A stretch of DNA of 64,000 bases from Betaproteobacteria bacterium Ga0077523 (GCA_001464695.1 LNDQ01000072.1:19357-83356), one strand, 5' to 3'; counted from the first letter of the stretch, positions 35,643-45,288 are shown. Made by a program: numbers and translations. The notes: generated from the sequence alone by a model not told the origin.

Positions 35643-37358
35643 TCAGGTACGCCGGGCGCGCTCGGCTTCGTCCCAGGCGGTGAGCGCCTGATAGTCGGGC
35701 ACCCAGCCCAGCCCCTTCCCCGAGTCCGACGACAGCGCATGCTGCGTCACCACCACGTCGAGCAGCGCCGGCGCATTGGCGAAGGCATCCTCGAATGCGC
35801 CCTGCAATCGCGCCGGATCGGTCACCCGCTCGCCGTGCAGGCCGAAGGCCCGCGCCATCTGCGCGTAATCGGACCATGCGAGCGTCGTGCCGACCACACG
35901 GCCGCCGTAGTTCATTTCCTGATCGATGCGTTCGATGTTCCACGCCGCGTTGTTGGCAATCACGAACACCACCTTGGCGCCGTGGCGCTTGGCCGTATCG
36001 ATTTCCATGGCGTTGATGCCGAAGGCCCCATCGCCGTTCACCACCACCACCTGCCGCTGCGGATGGCACAAGGCCGCAGCGACGCCGAAAGGAACACCGA
36101 CACCCAGGCAACCGAACGCGCCGGCATCCAGATAGGTATCGGTCTCGAGACCCATGCGCGCGAAGCTCAGGATGTCGCCGCCGTCGGCAATGCCGATCGC
36201 GTCCGGCTGCAGCACGGCCTTCAACGCCGCGAAGATGCGGTTCGGATGCATGTGGCCGTCCTTGCCGGCCGGCGACTGGGCCAGCCCGTCCGAATACTTC
36301 GTGGAGCGACGCACATGCTCGGCACGCAATGCCGCGGTCCATTCACTGTCGAGCTGGGGCGGCTTTGCCGTCACGGCGGCTGCAATGGCCCGCAATGCGG
36401 CCTCCGGATGCGCGAACAATTCCACTTCTCCGCGCCGGTTCTCACGCAACTCCTCGGCGGTATCGCCGATGCGCAGGAACCGTGCGTTGGGCACCACGGC
36501 CGGCGAGCCGTAGCCCAGCTGATAGTCGAGCTTGCGCCCGACCACCACGATAAGATCGGCCTCCTGCATCGCGCGGCCGCGCATGGCACCGACCACCGAC
36601 GCATGGGTCCGGGGCACCAGGCCGCGGCTTTCCTGCGTGTCGAGATAGACGGCACCGGTCGCATCGAGAAGCTGCACGAGCGCCACCGATGCGCCCTGGG
36701 CGCCGCGGCCGGTGATCACCAGCGGGCGGCGTGCCTGGGCGATCACCTCGACCGCGCGGCGCACGTCGGCGGGGTCCGGCGGAATGCGTCGCTGTGGTTT
36801 GGCCGTGAACCATTCGTCGAGCGCCAGGGCCGGCGACACCGTGGTGCGCACGACGTCGGTGGGGATCTCCAGGTACACCGGTCCGGGGGGATTGCCGTCA
36901 CCGGCGGCGGTGCCGAAAGCCTTGTCGAGATCGCGCAGGATGTTGTCGGCCACGCGCAACGTCCGGGCGCTACGCGTGATCGGCCGCATGACCGAGACGT
37001 GATCGATGCCTTGCAGCGGTCCGAGATCGTCCTGCGGCACCGGTGCACAGCCGCCGATCACCAGCAGCGGCACGCGCTCCATCATCGCATTCGCGATCGC
37101 GGTCACGCAGTTGGTCACGCCGGGCCCCGCCGTCGCCAGCACGATGCCCACTTCGCCGGTCAGCACGGCGTGGGCGTGGGCCATGTGCACCGCGGCACCT
37201 TCGTCGCGCACGTCGACGATGCGGATGCCGCGACGGGCCACGTGGTCCCAGATCGGCTGGATGTGACCGCCCTGCAGTCCGAAGACGCGGTCGACACCGC
37301 GTGCCAGGAGAAACTCCGCCACCAGTTCGGCGACGCTGCGCCGATTGGAATCGACCAT
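35643..37358 (-). CDS. Thiamine-diphosphate-dependent enzyme, acetolactate synthase-like
   Basis: 571 residues. ATG at 37358 after AAAGGAACGGAAG. Three-domain layout of the POX/ALS family: N-terminal PYR domain with [13 protein letters not shown], the activating Glu in [13 protein letters not shown] and [12 protein letters not shown]; central domain; C-terminal PP domain with [12 protein letters not shown] ... IANNAAWNI (ThDP/Mg site). Large-subunit length, but no small regulatory subunit is near, so it is more likely a decarboxylase, carboligase or oxalyl-CoA-decarboxylase-like catabolic enzyme than biosynthetic IlvB. It precedes the CoA ligase. Confidence 0.92.
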   Translation of the reverse strand: MVDSNRRSVAELVAEFLLARGVDRVFGLQGGHIQPIWDHVARRGIRIVDVRDEGAAVHMAHAHAVLTGEVGIVLATAGPGVTNCVTAIANAMMERVPLLVIGGCAPVPQDDLGPLQGIDHVSVMRPITRSARTLRVADNILRDLDKAFGTAAGDGNPPGPVYLEIPTDVVRTTVSPALALDEWFTAKPQRRIPPDPADVRRAVEVIAQARRPLVITGRGAQGASVALVQLLDATGAVYLDTQESRGLVPRTHASVVGAMRGRAMQEADLIVVVGRKLDYQLGYGSPAVVPNARFLRIGDTAEELRENRRGEVELFAHPEAALRAIAAAVTAKPPQLDSEWTAALRAEHVRRSTKYSDGLAQSPAGKDGHMHPNRIFAALKAVLQPDAIGIADGGDILSFARMGLETDTYLDAGAFGCLGVGVPFGVAAALCHPQRQVVVVNGDGAFGINAMEIDTAKRHGAKVVFVIANNAAWNIERIDQEMNYGGRVVGTTLAWSDYAQMARAFGLHGERVTDPARLQGAFEDAFANAPALLDVVVTQHALSSDSGKGLGWVPDYQALTAWDEAERARRT

Positions 37359-37754
37359 CTTCCGTTCCTTTCCAGATCGCGGCGGGGCCGCGATGATTGT
37401 TGCCTGTCCTACTGGTCCAGTGTGCATTGCCGCTCGGGCTTGCGATCCAGTGGCGCGAATGCCGCCACCCGGGTCGGTTCGAAGCGTCGCCGCGATCGTG
37501 CCATCACGCCAGCGGCAATGGCCGGGACCGCTCCCGCTTTCGAGTTCGCGTCGAACACGGGCGGATCGATGTGGGTGCGACTCGGGCCTGCAGCGCGACG
37601 GCGTTGCTTCCGCGCATCGACAGCTTGATGGGGCATGTGCATGACCGGTCGTTGCCAAAGTCTCCGAAGAAACGGGCCCCACTGACCGAGGTCGGTGAGG
37701 CCCGCGAAGCGGGCGACAGGGATCGCCCGTGGGGTGAGACAGAGAGAACATCGA
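37359..37754. other. Long spacer between the ThDP enzyme gene and a gene remnant
   Basis: About 400 bp with no convincing gene on either strand. The left end must hold the promoter of the ThDP/ligase operon; an 11-bp palindrome lies at 37411-37421. The rest has ordinary GC content and short overlapping frames without family features. Confidence 0.5.
37411..37421. promoter_or_regulatory. Short palindrome upstream of the ThDP enzyme gene
   Basis: ACTGG-T-CCAGT, 53 nt before the start at 37358. The TGGTC core recalls FadR/FCD-type GntR operators. The local GntR gene is the obvious candidate, but its own site at 38733 has a different sequence. Confidence 0.35.
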
Positions 37755-37905
37755 CTACTCGAAACCGGGCTCGAACGACCCGAGGCCCTTGCTGCCGCCG
37801 ACGATTCCCCGGGGCGAGACACCACCGAGCCCCTGACTCGGGAATCGCGGCGTACTGCTTGCCGCCGACGCTGACCTTACCTCCCGCCAAGACCGGCCGT
37901 GTTCC
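37755..37905 (-). pseudogene. Frameshifted C-terminal gene remnant
   Basis: On the minus strand one frame reads VLAGGKVSVGGKQYAAIP and, after a one-base shift, another reads SQGLGGVSPRGIVGG through GSFEPGFE and a TAG at 37755. The join GKQYAAIP/SQGLGG looks like the tail of a quinoprotein dehydrogenase (a GKQYxAxPSGxGG pattern). The frame before it is closed by a TGA, so only about 48 residues survive. A remnant of a lost or miscalled gene is the best explanation, but the segment is short. Confidence 0.35.
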
Positions 37906-38685
37906 TCACGGCTTTGTACGGCGCCCCTGACTGAATCTGCGCCCGCTCGCCGTGGCATCCACGCCCGGCGAATCTGAATGCGCAGTCCTCCTCCCCCTCG
38001 ACACTGCCCGCCGCTGCACCGGCTCCGCGGGTGCCATCTCCGCTATCAGCGACGCCGAGGCGTGCGACACATGCTCACGGGCGAGTCGTTCCGCGGCCTG
38101 CGGCTGTCCTTCGATCACTGCAGCGAGAATCGCTTCGTGTTCGTCCCAGATGCCGCTCGGCGCATTGCCGTGCACCAGCACCTCTCCCATCGCGCGCCGC
38201 AGGTAGGTCCAGTGCGGTTCGCTCACTTCGGCGATCAGCGGGTTGCCCGACAGGCCGTAGAGAAAGAAGTGGAAGTCCATGTCGGCGGCGATCATCCGGG
38301 CGATCGACTTGCTCCGAACGGCGGCGCGGCCGCGCGCGATGAACGCGGGCCCCTCGCTGCGAGCGAGGTCCGGCGAGCGTTCCGCGGCGTTGGCGCTGGC
38401 AAGACCGTCGACCGCCCGTCGGATCTCGTAGAGGTCACGGACATGCTCGGGGTCCAACGGGGCGACCATCAGCCCTCGGCCTGGCGCGTCCCGCAGCACG
38501 CCGTGGCTGCGCAACAGCAGCAGCGCCTGCTGCACCGGCTGACGCGAGACGCCAAGGCCTTCTGCCAGCTCCTCCTGGATCAGGCGCTGCTCGGCACCGA
38601 ACTTCCCTTCAGTGATCTCGGAAAGCAGCGCTTCGTAGACTTGTTCCACCAGCGTCGGTTGCGGCGACAACGAGCGTATGGGCAT
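37906..38685 (-). CDS. GntR family regulator, FCD subfamily
   Basis: 259 residues from the ATG at 38685 (AGGTGG upstream; a GTG at 38697 is the alternative). The N-terminal winged helix is standard (LVEQVYEALLSEITEGKFG ... LAEGLGVSRQPVQQALLLL), and the C-terminal FCD domain has the metal-binding pattern around DMDFHFFLYGLSGNPLI and HEAILAAVIEGQ. Such regulators respond to carboxylic acid intermediates. The gene lies between the divergent ThDP/ligase and UPF0280 operons and has a palindrome between its own -35 and -10, so it is probably the local repressor. The last ~35 residues are a basic extension. Confidence 0.93.
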   Translation of the reverse strand: MPIRSLSPQPTLVEQVYEALLSEITEGKFGAEQRLIQEELAEGLGVSRQPVQQALLLLRSHGVLRDAPGRGLMVAPLDPEHVRDLYEIRRAVDGLASANAAERSPDLARSEGPAFIARGRAAVRSKSIARMIAADMDFHFFLYGLSGNPLIAEVSEPHWTYLRRAMGEVLVHGNAPSGIWDEHEAILAAVIEGQPQAAERLAREHVSHASASLIAEMAPAEPVQRRAVSRGRRTAHSDSPGVDATASGRRFSQGRRTKP

Positions 38686-38722
38686 GGGAGAGACCACCTG
38701 TCGGTACCACGGTGAGGGCGGG

Positions 38723-38752
38723 ACTATACAGCATTCTGAATTCAGAATTCAA
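38723..38752 (-). promoter_or_regulatory. GntR gene promoter with a 16-bp operator between -35 and -10
   Basis: On the minus strand TTGAAT (38747-38752) and TATAGT (38723-38728) are 18 bp apart. The perfect palindrome ATTCTGAATTCAGAAT (38733-38748) fills the spacer. A repressor there would block polymerase; it also lies about 85 nt upstream of the plus-strand UPF0280 gene and could control both directions. Confidence 0.75.
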
Positions 38753-38832
38753 CCGAGCGCGATTCGGCCAGCCGCTCGCCGGGATGGCTGCCGGCTGATA
38801 CCTTGCCACCCTCAGCCTCGAAGTCCGGATCG

Positions 38833-39759
38833 ATGACCTCCCCTTGCCACCCCGTGCCGTTCGCGCCGCCATTCGCAGCCGGCGCAACGCAGACCCGGCC
38901 TGCAGGCGACCGGCGGCTGCACCTGCAGGAAGGGCCGATCGATCTCGTCATCGAGGTCTTCGCCGACGACCCTGCGGAGGTCGAGCGCGCCTACGCCGCC
39001 GCGGCAAGCCGCTTCACCGGCATCCTCCAGGCACTGGTGCACGAGTTGCCGCTGCTACGCGCGCCTCTTGGCAAGGTGCCGCCACCGCTGCAAGGTCCGG
39101 TCGCGCGCCGCATGCTCGAAGCATGCTGGCCGCACCGCGAGGTGTTCATCACCCCCATGGCCGCGGTGGCCGGCGCGGTCGCGGACGAAGTGCTGGCGGC
39201 GATGACTGCGCTGGCACGGGTGCGTCGCGCCTACGTCAACAACGGCGGCGATATCGCCCTCCACCTGGGCCCGGGCGAAAGGTTCCGCATCGGACTCGCC
39301 GGCATCGAGGATGCCGCGCTGCACGGCGCGCTCGACCTGGTGGCCGAGGACGGGATGGGCGGCGTGGCGACGTCGGGCTGGCGCGGCCGCTCGCTGTCGC
39401 TCGGCATCGCGGATGCAGTGACGGTGGTGGCCCGCGATGCCGCAGCCGCCGACGCCGCCGCGACGCTTGTGGCCAACGCCGTCAACGTGGATCATCCGGC
39501 TGTGCACCGCCTGCCCGCGCACGCCGTGCGCGACGACACCGATCTTCGCGACCTGCCCGTGACCATTGCCGTAGACGCCCTCCCGGAGGGCGCGATCGAC
39601 GCCGCGCTCGCGGGGGGACTGCAGGTGGCGCACCGGATGCAGCTCTCCGGATCGATCCACGCGGCCTGCCTGCGCCTGCAGGGCCGCATCAGAATCGCAG
39701 CACCGCTGCACGTTCGCCACGGCCAAGCGGTGCGCTTCACGGAGGACATCCACCCATGA
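38833..39759 (+). CDS. UPF0280 family protein
   Basis: 308 residues from the ATG at 38833 (an upstream TTG would add 10). The family is related to ApbE flavin transferases. Seen here: LQEGPIDLVIEV, FITPMAAVAGAVADEVLAAM, YVNNGGDIALHLGPG and VATSGWRGRSLSLGIADAVTVVA. No catalytic role has been shown for UPF0280 to my knowledge; the NNGGDIALHL segment corresponds to the flavin/metal region of ApbE. It overlaps the DUF1185 gene by 4 nt. This pair next to a 6-hydroxynicotinate-reductase-like gene suggests a role in heterocycle breakdown or flavin delivery. Confidence 0.88.
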   Translation: MTSPCHPVPFAPPFAAGATQTRPAGDRRLHLQEGPIDLVIEVFADDPAEVERAYAAAASRFTGILQALVHELPLLRAPLGKVPPPLQGPVARRMLEACWPHREVFITPMAAVAGAVADEVLAAMTALARVRRAYVNNGGDIALHLGPGERFRIGLAGIEDAALHGALDLVAEDGMGGVATSGWRGRSLSLGIADAVTVVARDAAAADAAATLVANAVNVDHPAVHRLPAHAVRDDTDLRDLPVTIAVDALPEGAIDAALAGGLQVAHRMQLSGSIHAACLRLQGRIRIAAPLHVRHGQAVRFTEDIHP

Positions 39760-40394
39760 GCGACCTCACCGCCACGAACGTCATGCAGCAGGTCCACGGC
39801 GTCGCGCATCTGCCGCCGGTGGAAGTCCGCAAGATCGTCACCATCGTCGAAGAGTCGTTTCACGACGGTGGTCCGCGCGCTGCCGTGCCGCATCGGAAAG
39901 CCGCCGTGGCTGCCATCATCCGCAACCCGTATGCGGGACACTATTTCGATACGATCGAGCCGTTCATGGAAGCGCTGAAACCACTGGGACTCGAGATGGC
40001 GCGCAAGCTGATCGATGCGCTCGGTGGCGACGCCGCCAAGATCGAGGCCTATGGCAAGGGCACGATCGTCGGCACTCTGGGCGAACTCGAACACGGTGCG
40101 TTCTGGCACGTCCCGGGCGGATACGCCATGCGCGAAGCACTGGGCGGGGCCAAGGCCATCGTGCCTTCGGCGACCAAGGTCGGCCCGGTGGGCACCGCCA
40201 TCGACATCCCGGTCCATCACATCAATGCGGCCTACGTGCGCAGCCATTTCGACGCGATGGAAGTGCGAGTACAGGACGCACCGAAACCCGACGAACTGAT
40301 GCTGATCCTCGCGATGACCGACGGTCCGCGCATCCACGCCCGCATGGGTGGCCTCAAAGCCTCCGACATCAGCGTCGGTGACGGACAGCGATAG
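39756..40394 (+). CDS. Amino acid synthesis family protein (DUF1185)
   Basis: 212 residues. ATGA overlap with UPF0280. Matches the family by VRKIVTIVEESFHDGG, AAIIRNPYAGHYFDTIEPFM, EAYGKGTIVGTLGELEHGAFWH, GPVGTAIDIPVHHINAAYVRSHFD and ILAMTDGPRIHARMGG. The family name is historical; related enzymes are thought to act on cyclic amides or amino acid derivatives, and no reaction is sure here. Invariant His and Glu (LEHGAFWH) look like catalytic or metal residues. Second gene of the UPF0280 operon. Confidence 0.88.
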   Translation: MSDLTATNVMQQVHGVAHLPPVEVRKIVTIVEESFHDGGPRAAVPHRKAAVAAIIRNPYAGHYFDTIEPFMEALKPLGLEMARKLIDALGGDAAKIEAYGKGTIVGTLGELEHGAFWHVPGGYAMREALGGAKAIVPSATKVGPVGTAIDIPVHHINAAYVRSHFDAMEVRVQDAPKPDELMLILAMTDGPRIHARMGGLKASDISVGDGQR

Positions 40395-40476
40395 GCGTGG
40401 TGGACATAACCCTGGTGCCGTTCGCCGCTCACGAGGTACTCCGCACCCTTCGGGCATGCACTGGGACAATTGCTGC

Positions 40477-41226
40477 ATGAAGCTGCACATCGCTCTTGCC
40501 GCACTCGCATGGGCCACGTGGATCATCGCCGCGCCTGCCGTGGCCGAGGAAACCGCGCGTGCCGGGATGATCGAGAGCTACGTCGCCGCACAGTCCGCGT
40601 CCACGCCGTTCCTCAAGGATCAGGTCCTGCCCTTCCTGGTGCGGGTCGCCCTTGCACGCAAGCTCGCCGAGGCTGGCGCCGACGGATCCCTCGGCGCCGA
40701 GTGGACACCGGAGGCCGCCGAATGGCAGCACCTCGAGGAACGCTCGCCAGAGATAGCGGCGCGCGCCGTGGAAAGCCTGTCGCCCGCCCTTTCGGTCGAG
40801 GAAGGTCGCGAGATCCTGGACGGCGTGTCGGACACGGATCTGGAAGCCCTGCTCACGTTCCAGCGTTCGCCGCTCGCCCAACGCATGATCAAGGCGGCGG
40901 ACTACGGGCTGTCGGCCGTGCTCATGTTGAATGCCGTCGGTGGCCCCATACCCGGCGAGCTTACCGACGAGCGCGCGGCGCTCATCAGTGAACTCGAAGC
41001 GCATCGCGGCGAAGTACGCCTGAGTCAGGAAGACCAGGACGAACTCGCCCGATTGTTCCGGCAGCCGGCCTTCGCCCGCGTAGCGCAGGCCAATCGCGAC
41101 CGGCTGCAGAGGATGATGGCCACCGACGGCGGACCGATCCGGCGTCTCAACGCGACCCTGCAGAAGGAAGTCGACGCCACCGTCGCTGCATTCCGACTAT
41201 CCCATCCCACCGAAGCCCCACGATGA
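40477..41226 (+). CDS. Secreted protein of unknown function
   Basis: 249 residues from the ATG at 40477 (ATG at 40456 is an alternative). Signal peptide 1-23 (LAWATWIIAAPAVA-EE). The rest is mostly helical and charged. DTDLEALLTFQRSPLAQRMIKA faintly recalls DUF2059 proteins, but the match is not firm. Its stop overlaps the binding-protein gene by 4 nt, so the two periplasmic proteins are probably made together. Confidence 0.75.
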   Translation: MKLHIALAALAWATWIIAAPAVAEETARAGMIESYVAAQSASTPFLKDQVLPFLVRVALARKLAEAGADGSLGAEWTPEAAEWQHLEERSPEIAARAVESLSPALSVEEGREILDGVSDTDLEALLTFQRSPLAQRMIKAADYGLSAVLMLNAVGGPIPGELTDERAALISELEAHRGEVRLSQEDQDELARLFRQPAFARVAQANRDRLQRMMATDGGPIRRLNATLQKEVDATVAAFRLSHPTEAPR

Positions 41227-42410
41227 AACGCATCCTTGCAGTTCTGTCGCTGTGCGCCGCAAGCACCGCCATCCATGCCGAGGCGACGATCCGCATCGGC
41301 GAGTTGAATTCCTACAAGGCATTCCCCGCCTTCCTCGAGCCCTACAAGAAGGGCTGGACCCTCGCGGTCGAGGAGATCAACGCCGCCGGCGGCATCGACG
41401 GGGCCAGGCTGGAAGTGATCTCGCGCGACGACAACGGCAACCCCGGGGACGCGGTACGTGTGGCCGAAGAGCTCGTCAGTCGGGAACAGGTGGCGCTGCT
41501 GATGGGCTGCTTCGCATCCAACGTCGGACTCGCCGTGAGCGACTTCGCGAAGCAGCGCAAGCTGCTGTTCCTCGCCGCCGAGCCGCTGTCGGACAAGCTC
41601 GTGTGGGAAGGCGGCAACCGCTACACGTTCCGCCTGCGCGCTTCGACCTACATGCAGACCGCGATGCTGATTCCCGACGCGGCACAACTGAAGAAAAAGC
41701 GCTGGGCGCTCGTCTACCCCAACTACGAATACGGGCAGTCGGCCGCGAACGCGTTCAAGACCCTGCTCAGGAAGCGGCAGCCGGACGTCGAGTTCGTCGC
41801 GGAACAGACGCCACCGCTCGGCAAGGTGGATGCCGGCGCCATCGTGCAGGCACTGTCCGCCGCGAAGCCCGATGCGATCTTCAGCGCGCTGTTCGGGCCG
41901 GACCTCGCGAAGTTCGTGCGCGAGGGCAACACGCGCGGACTGTTCCGCGATCGCGCCGTAGTCAACCTGCTCGCGGGCGAACCCGAGTACCTCGATCCGC
42001 TGAAGGATGAAACGCCAGCCGGATGGATCGTGACCGGCTATCCCTGGAGCGAGATCGCCTCACCGGAGCACAAGCGTTTCCTCGCGGCGTATCAAAAGCG
42101 CTGGAACGACTATCCGCGGTTGGGATCGGTGGTCGGCTATTCCGCGGTACTCAGCGTGGCTGCAGCGATCAGGAAAGCCGGCGGCACCGACACGGAAAAA
42201 CTGATCGCGGCGATGAAAGACCTGCCGGTGGAAACACCCTTCGGCCGCATCCGCTACCGCGCGATCGACCATCAATCCACCATGGGTGCCTACGTGGGCC
42301 GCCTCGCGCAGAAGGACGGCAAGGGCGTGATGGTGGATTGGGTGTACCGCGAGGGTGCTGCGTATCTGCCGTCGGACGACGAGGTGAAGAAGCTGCGGCC
42401 GGCGGATTGA
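41223..42410 (+). CDS. ABC transporter substrate-binding protein, branched-chain amino acid (LivK) type
   Basis: 395 residues. Signal peptide 1-19 (CAASTAIHA-EA). Type I periplasmic binding fold: IRIGELNSYKAFPAF, AVEEINAAGGIDGARLEVISRDDNGNPGDAVRVAEEL, LLMGCFASNVGLAVSD, VYPNYEYGQSAANAF and GVMVDWVYR. The ligand loop differs from true LivK, which suggests an aromatic acid, amide or heterocycle. No permease or ATPase gene adjoins it; the only Liv-type ones in the window are at 56974-60429. Confidence 0.92.
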   Translation: MKRILAVLSLCAASTAIHAEATIRIGELNSYKAFPAFLEPYKKGWTLAVEEINAAGGIDGARLEVISRDDNGNPGDAVRVAEELVSREQVALLMGCFASNVGLAVSDFAKQRKLLFLAAEPLSDKLVWEGGNRYTFRLRASTYMQTAMLIPDAAQLKKKRWALVYPNYEYGQSAANAFKTLLRKRQPDVEFVAEQTPPLGKVDAGAIVQALSAAKPDAIFSALFGPDLAKFVREGNTRGLFRDRAVVNLLAGEPEYLDPLKDETPAGWIVTGYPWSEIASPEHKRFLAAYQKRWNDYPRLGSVVGYSAVLSVAAAIRKAGGTDTEKLIAAMKDLPVETPFGRIRYRAIDHQSTMGAYVGRLAQKDGKGVMVDWVYREGAAYLPSDDEVKKLRPAD

Positions 42411-42427
42411 AAAGCACCGGGGCCACT

Positions 42428-42512
42428 TTCCCTCATCCCCGGCCCTTCTCCCGGAGGGAGAAGGGAGTGTACCTCCCTCTCCCTCCGGGAGAGGGACCGA
42501 GGGTGAGGGAGA
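42428..42512. repeat. GC-rich hairpin repeat, CTCATCCCCGGCCCTTCTCCC variant
   Basis: CTTCTCCCGGAGGGAGAAGG and CCTCTCCCTCCGGGAGAGGG form two strong hairpins separated by GAGTGTA. It fills the gap between the convergent binding-protein and dehydratase genes and could end both transcripts. Confidence 0.8.
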
Positions 42513-42529
42513 GCAGCGACAGCAATACG

Positions 42530-44338
42530 TCAATGATTGTCTCTGGGCACGCCTTTGCTGGTAGAGATCCGCTGATACTTCTCCGCCGGCTTCAACGTCA
42601 TGCCGTCCGACAGCTCGCCCACGATGCCGCGCTGTATTTCCTGCCACGGCGTCTGACTCTCGGGCACCGAGAAGCCGCCCTTCTTCTCGAGTGCCGCGAG
42701 CCGCTTCTTGTACTCCTCCTTGCTGATGAGGATGTTCGCGGTACGCTTGTTGAGATCGATGCGGACCATGTCGTTGGTCCTGATGATCGCCAGCCCGCCG
42801 TTGCTCGCGGCTTCCGGCGACGCGTTCAGGATCGACGGGGAACCCGACGTGCCCGACTGCCGGCCGTCACCGATGCAAGGCAGTTCCGTCACGCCGGCCT
42901 TGATGAGCTTGGCAGGCGGCTGCATGTTCACCACTTCGGCCGCCCCCGGATAGCCCTTCGGCCCGGTCCCGCGCACGAACAGCAGGCAGGTGTCGTCGAT
43001 CTTCAGCTTCGGATCGTCGAGACGGTGGTGGTAGTCCTCCGGCCCTTCGAACACGATGGCACGGCCCTCGAACGCGTTCGGGTCCTTCGGATTGGACAGG
43101 TAGCGTTCGCGGAACGAGTCGGAGATGACGCTCGTCTTCATGATCGCGCTGTCGAACAGGTTGCCCTTCATGTTGAGGAAGCCGGCCTTGGTCTTCATCG
43201 GCTTCTTGTAGGGCCAGATCACGAGCGGATCCTGGACCGGCCTGTTCTTGCAGTTGTCCGCCAGCGACTTGCCGTTCACGGTGACGACGTTCTTGCGGAT
43301 CTTGCCGGCCTTCAGCAGTTCGTTGACCACTCCGGGCACGCCGCCTGCGCGGTAGTAGTCTTCGCCCAGGTATTCGCCGGCGGGCTGCAGGTTCACCAGC
43401 AGCGGCACGTCGTAGCCGACCTTCTCCCAGTCGTTGTTGTCGAGCTTGACGCCGATGTGGCGCGCGATCGCGTTGAAGTGGATCGGTGCATTGGTGGAGC
43501 CACCGATGGCCGAGTTCACCACGATCACGTTCTCGAAGGCCTCGCGCGTCATGATCTTCGACGGCCGCAGGTCTTCCCATACCATTTCGACGATGCGCTT
43601 GCCCGTGTCGTACGCGTTGGCGTAACGATCGCGATGCGGCGCGGGAATGGCTGCACTGCCCGGCAACGACATGCCGAGTGCTTCGGCGAGCGAGTTCATG
43701 GTCGAGGCCGTGCCCATGGTGTTGCAGTGGCCCGCCGACGGGGCGGACGAGGCCACCAGGTCGATGAACTGTTCGTGGTTGATCTCGCCGGCCGCGAGCA
43801 GCTGGCGCGCCTTCCAGACGATGGTGCCGGAGCCGGTGCGCTCGCCGCGGAACCAGCCGTTCAGCATCGGCCCGCCGGACAGGACGATCGCGGGGATGTC
43901 CACGGTGGCCGCCGCCATGAGCTGGGCGGGGGTCGTCTTGTCGCAGCCCGTGGTGAGCACGACGCCGTCGATGAAGTAGCCGTACAGGAGCTCGACCAGC
44001 CCCAGGTAGCAGAGATTGCGGTCGAGCGCCGCCGTCGGACGCTTGCCGGTTTCCTGGATCGGATGCAGCGGAATCTCGAATGCGATCCCGCCTGCTTCGC
44101 GCACCCCCTCGCGCACACGATGGGCGAGTTCCAGATGGTGGCGATTACAGGGCGAGAGATCGGACCCCGATTGCGCGATCGCGATGATGGGCTTGCCCGC
44201 CTGCAGCTCCTCGCGCTTCAAACCGAAGTTCATGTAGCGCTCGAGGTACAGCGCGGTCATGTCCGGATTGTCTGGATTCGCGAACCACTGACGCGAACGG
44301 AGCTTCGTAGGGTCCTTCTTGACGGACTTCTTGGCCAT
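42530..44338 (-). CDS. IlvD/Edd family dehydratase, sugar-acid (pentonate) type
   Basis: 602 residues; ATG at 44338 after GGAAAGAGAAAGAG. Fe-S dehydratase with Cys ligands in [28 protein letters not shown] and [14 protein letters not shown], plus [27 protein letters not shown] and [16 protein letters not shown]. The length and these forms fit arabonate/xylonate-type dehydratases better than biosynthetic IlvD, which is nearer 560-615 with different spacing. It removes water from a 2,3-dihydroxy acid to give a 2-keto-3-deoxy acid. Monocistronic. Confidence 0.9.
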   Translation of the reverse strand: MAKKSVKKDPTKLRSRQWFANPDNPDMTALYLERYMNFGLKREELQAGKPIIAIAQSGSDLSPCNRHHLELAHRVREGVREAGGIAFEIPLHPIQETGKRPTAALDRNLCYLGLVELLYGYFIDGVVLTTGCDKTTPAQLMAAATVDIPAIVLSGGPMLNGWFRGERTGSGTIVWKARQLLAAGEINHEQFIDLVASSAPSAGHCNTMGTASTMNSLAEALGMSLPGSAAIPAPHRDRYANAYDTGKRIVEMVWEDLRPSKIMTREAFENVIVVNSAIGGSTNAPIHFNAIARHIGVKLDNNDWEKVGYDVPLLVNLQPAGEYLGEDYYRAGGVPGVVNELLKAGKIRKNVVTVNGKSLADNCKNRPVQDPLVIWPYKKPMKTKAGFLNMKGNLFDSAIMKTSVISDSFRERYLSNPKDPNAFEGRAIVFEGPEDYHHRLDDPKLKIDDTCLLFVRGTGPKGYPGAAEVVNMQPPAKLIKAGVTELPCIGDGRQSGTSGSPSILNASPEAASNGGLAIIRTNDMVRIDLNKRTANILISKEEYKKRLAALEKKGGFSVPESQTPWQEIQRGIVGELSDGMTLKPAEKYQRISTSKGVPRDNH

Positions 44339-44607
44339 TCTCTTTCTCTTTCCTCCCCAAGGCTGATCCTGTGCGAAAACCGCATGGCCACGGCCGCGAA
44401 TGCCCTCGCGGCCGGGCCGGATCGAGAGTATGAACCGGGAGGCGCGGAGGCACCACCGGTAAGCGACCCATCGCCTGGGAAAGCGCGGGAAGCATTGCTG
44501 CGAAGGGTGCGCGATCGAACGGACGGCAGCTACCCGCGAGCCCAAACTCCATGCATGCGCACCCCGCGTACGACCGACGCCAGCGCCCATTGACAGGAGA
44601 CAATCCC

Positions 44608-44874
44608 ATGCGACCCATTCGAATCGTCACGACGCTCGCCGCCACGGCCCTCGCCGCGTCGTTGACCGGCCACGCCGCGCAAGCCGACCGCAAGTCGCCC
44701 GCACCGGAAGCCACAGCACCAGCCGTCGGAAGTCCACCGTCTTCCGCCGACCGGACCGATTACCCCAAGCAACAGGAAGGCACCATGAAGCCGCCGACCG
44801 ATGCCTCCATGGGGGCGATCGAGCGCAAACCTGGCGGCCCCACCGACGGGCCGGGCAACGCTACGAGGCAATAA
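44608..44874 (+). CDS. Small secreted Pro-rich protein
   Basis: 88 residues; ATG at 44608 behind ACAGGAGACAATCCC. Signal peptide 1-26 ([19 protein letters not shown]). The mature 60 residues are polar and Pro/Gly/Thr-rich, likely disordered. No family is recognised. It opens the group of small envelope genes and is followed by a hairpin. Confidence 0.75.
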   Translation: MRPIRIVTTLAATALAASLTGHAAQADRKSPAPEATAPAVGSPPSSADRTDYPKQQEGTMKPPTDASMGAIERKPGGPTDGPGNATRQ

Positions 44875-44876
44875 AG

Positions 44877-44897
44877 CGCCCGGTCGGCCGGGGGCCC
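44877..44897. terminator. Hairpin between convergent small genes
   Basis: GCGCCCGG and CCGGGGGC flank TCGG with one mismatch, between the stops at 44874 (plus) and 44902 (minus). There is no long T-run. A bidirectional stop is plausible. Confidence 0.4.
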
Positions 44898-44901
44898 TTC
44901 A

Positions 44902-45288
44902 TCAATACGCGGTTACGGTCTCCACGGACGCGCAGGCCACCTTGAGGGGTTCCTGCCCACCGGCGCCGGACGGGTCATTGCGGGTCGCATCGCTGCGGTG
45001 TACCGGACGAATGCCCTCCGGGTGATGCGGCTGCCCGCCTTGGGTGCGCAATTCCGCATCCAGGGGCAACTCCCGATACAGCGGCGGCGCCACCACCTGC
45101 CAGTGCAGGCGGATGTAGTCCGCCTCCGGCACTGCCGTCACATCTGCCCCGCGGTCGACGGCGGTCGAGGCTGCATCGGCCGGGCAGGACTGCATTGCTG
45201 CGTGCGACCCGAACGGTACGAGCAGGACGGCGCACAGGCCGACGGCGGCAAGTCCCGCCAGACGATACTTCGGTTCACATCCGCGCAT
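44902..45288 (-). CDS. Small secreted protein, unknown
   Basis: 128 residues. ATG at 45288 after AAGGGAGACCAACC. Signal peptide of about 31 residues (LAGLAAVGLCAVLLVPFGSHA-AM). The mature part has two Cys (SCPADAA and VACASVET) that could pair, and HWQVVAPPLYRELPLDAELR. No family recognised. Confidence 0.7.
   Translation of the reverse strand: MRGCEPKYRLAGLAAVGLCAVLLVPFGSHAAMQSCPADAASTAVDRGADVTAVPEADYIRLHWQVVAPPLYRELPLDAELRTQGGQPHHPEGIRPVHRSDATRNDPSGAGGQEPLKVACASVETVTAY

Noticed and set aside
44339..44607. Possible gene upstream of the small secreted protein
   Set aside because: The 270-bp spacer has only frames without signal, motif or ribosome site; it is probably two promoters.
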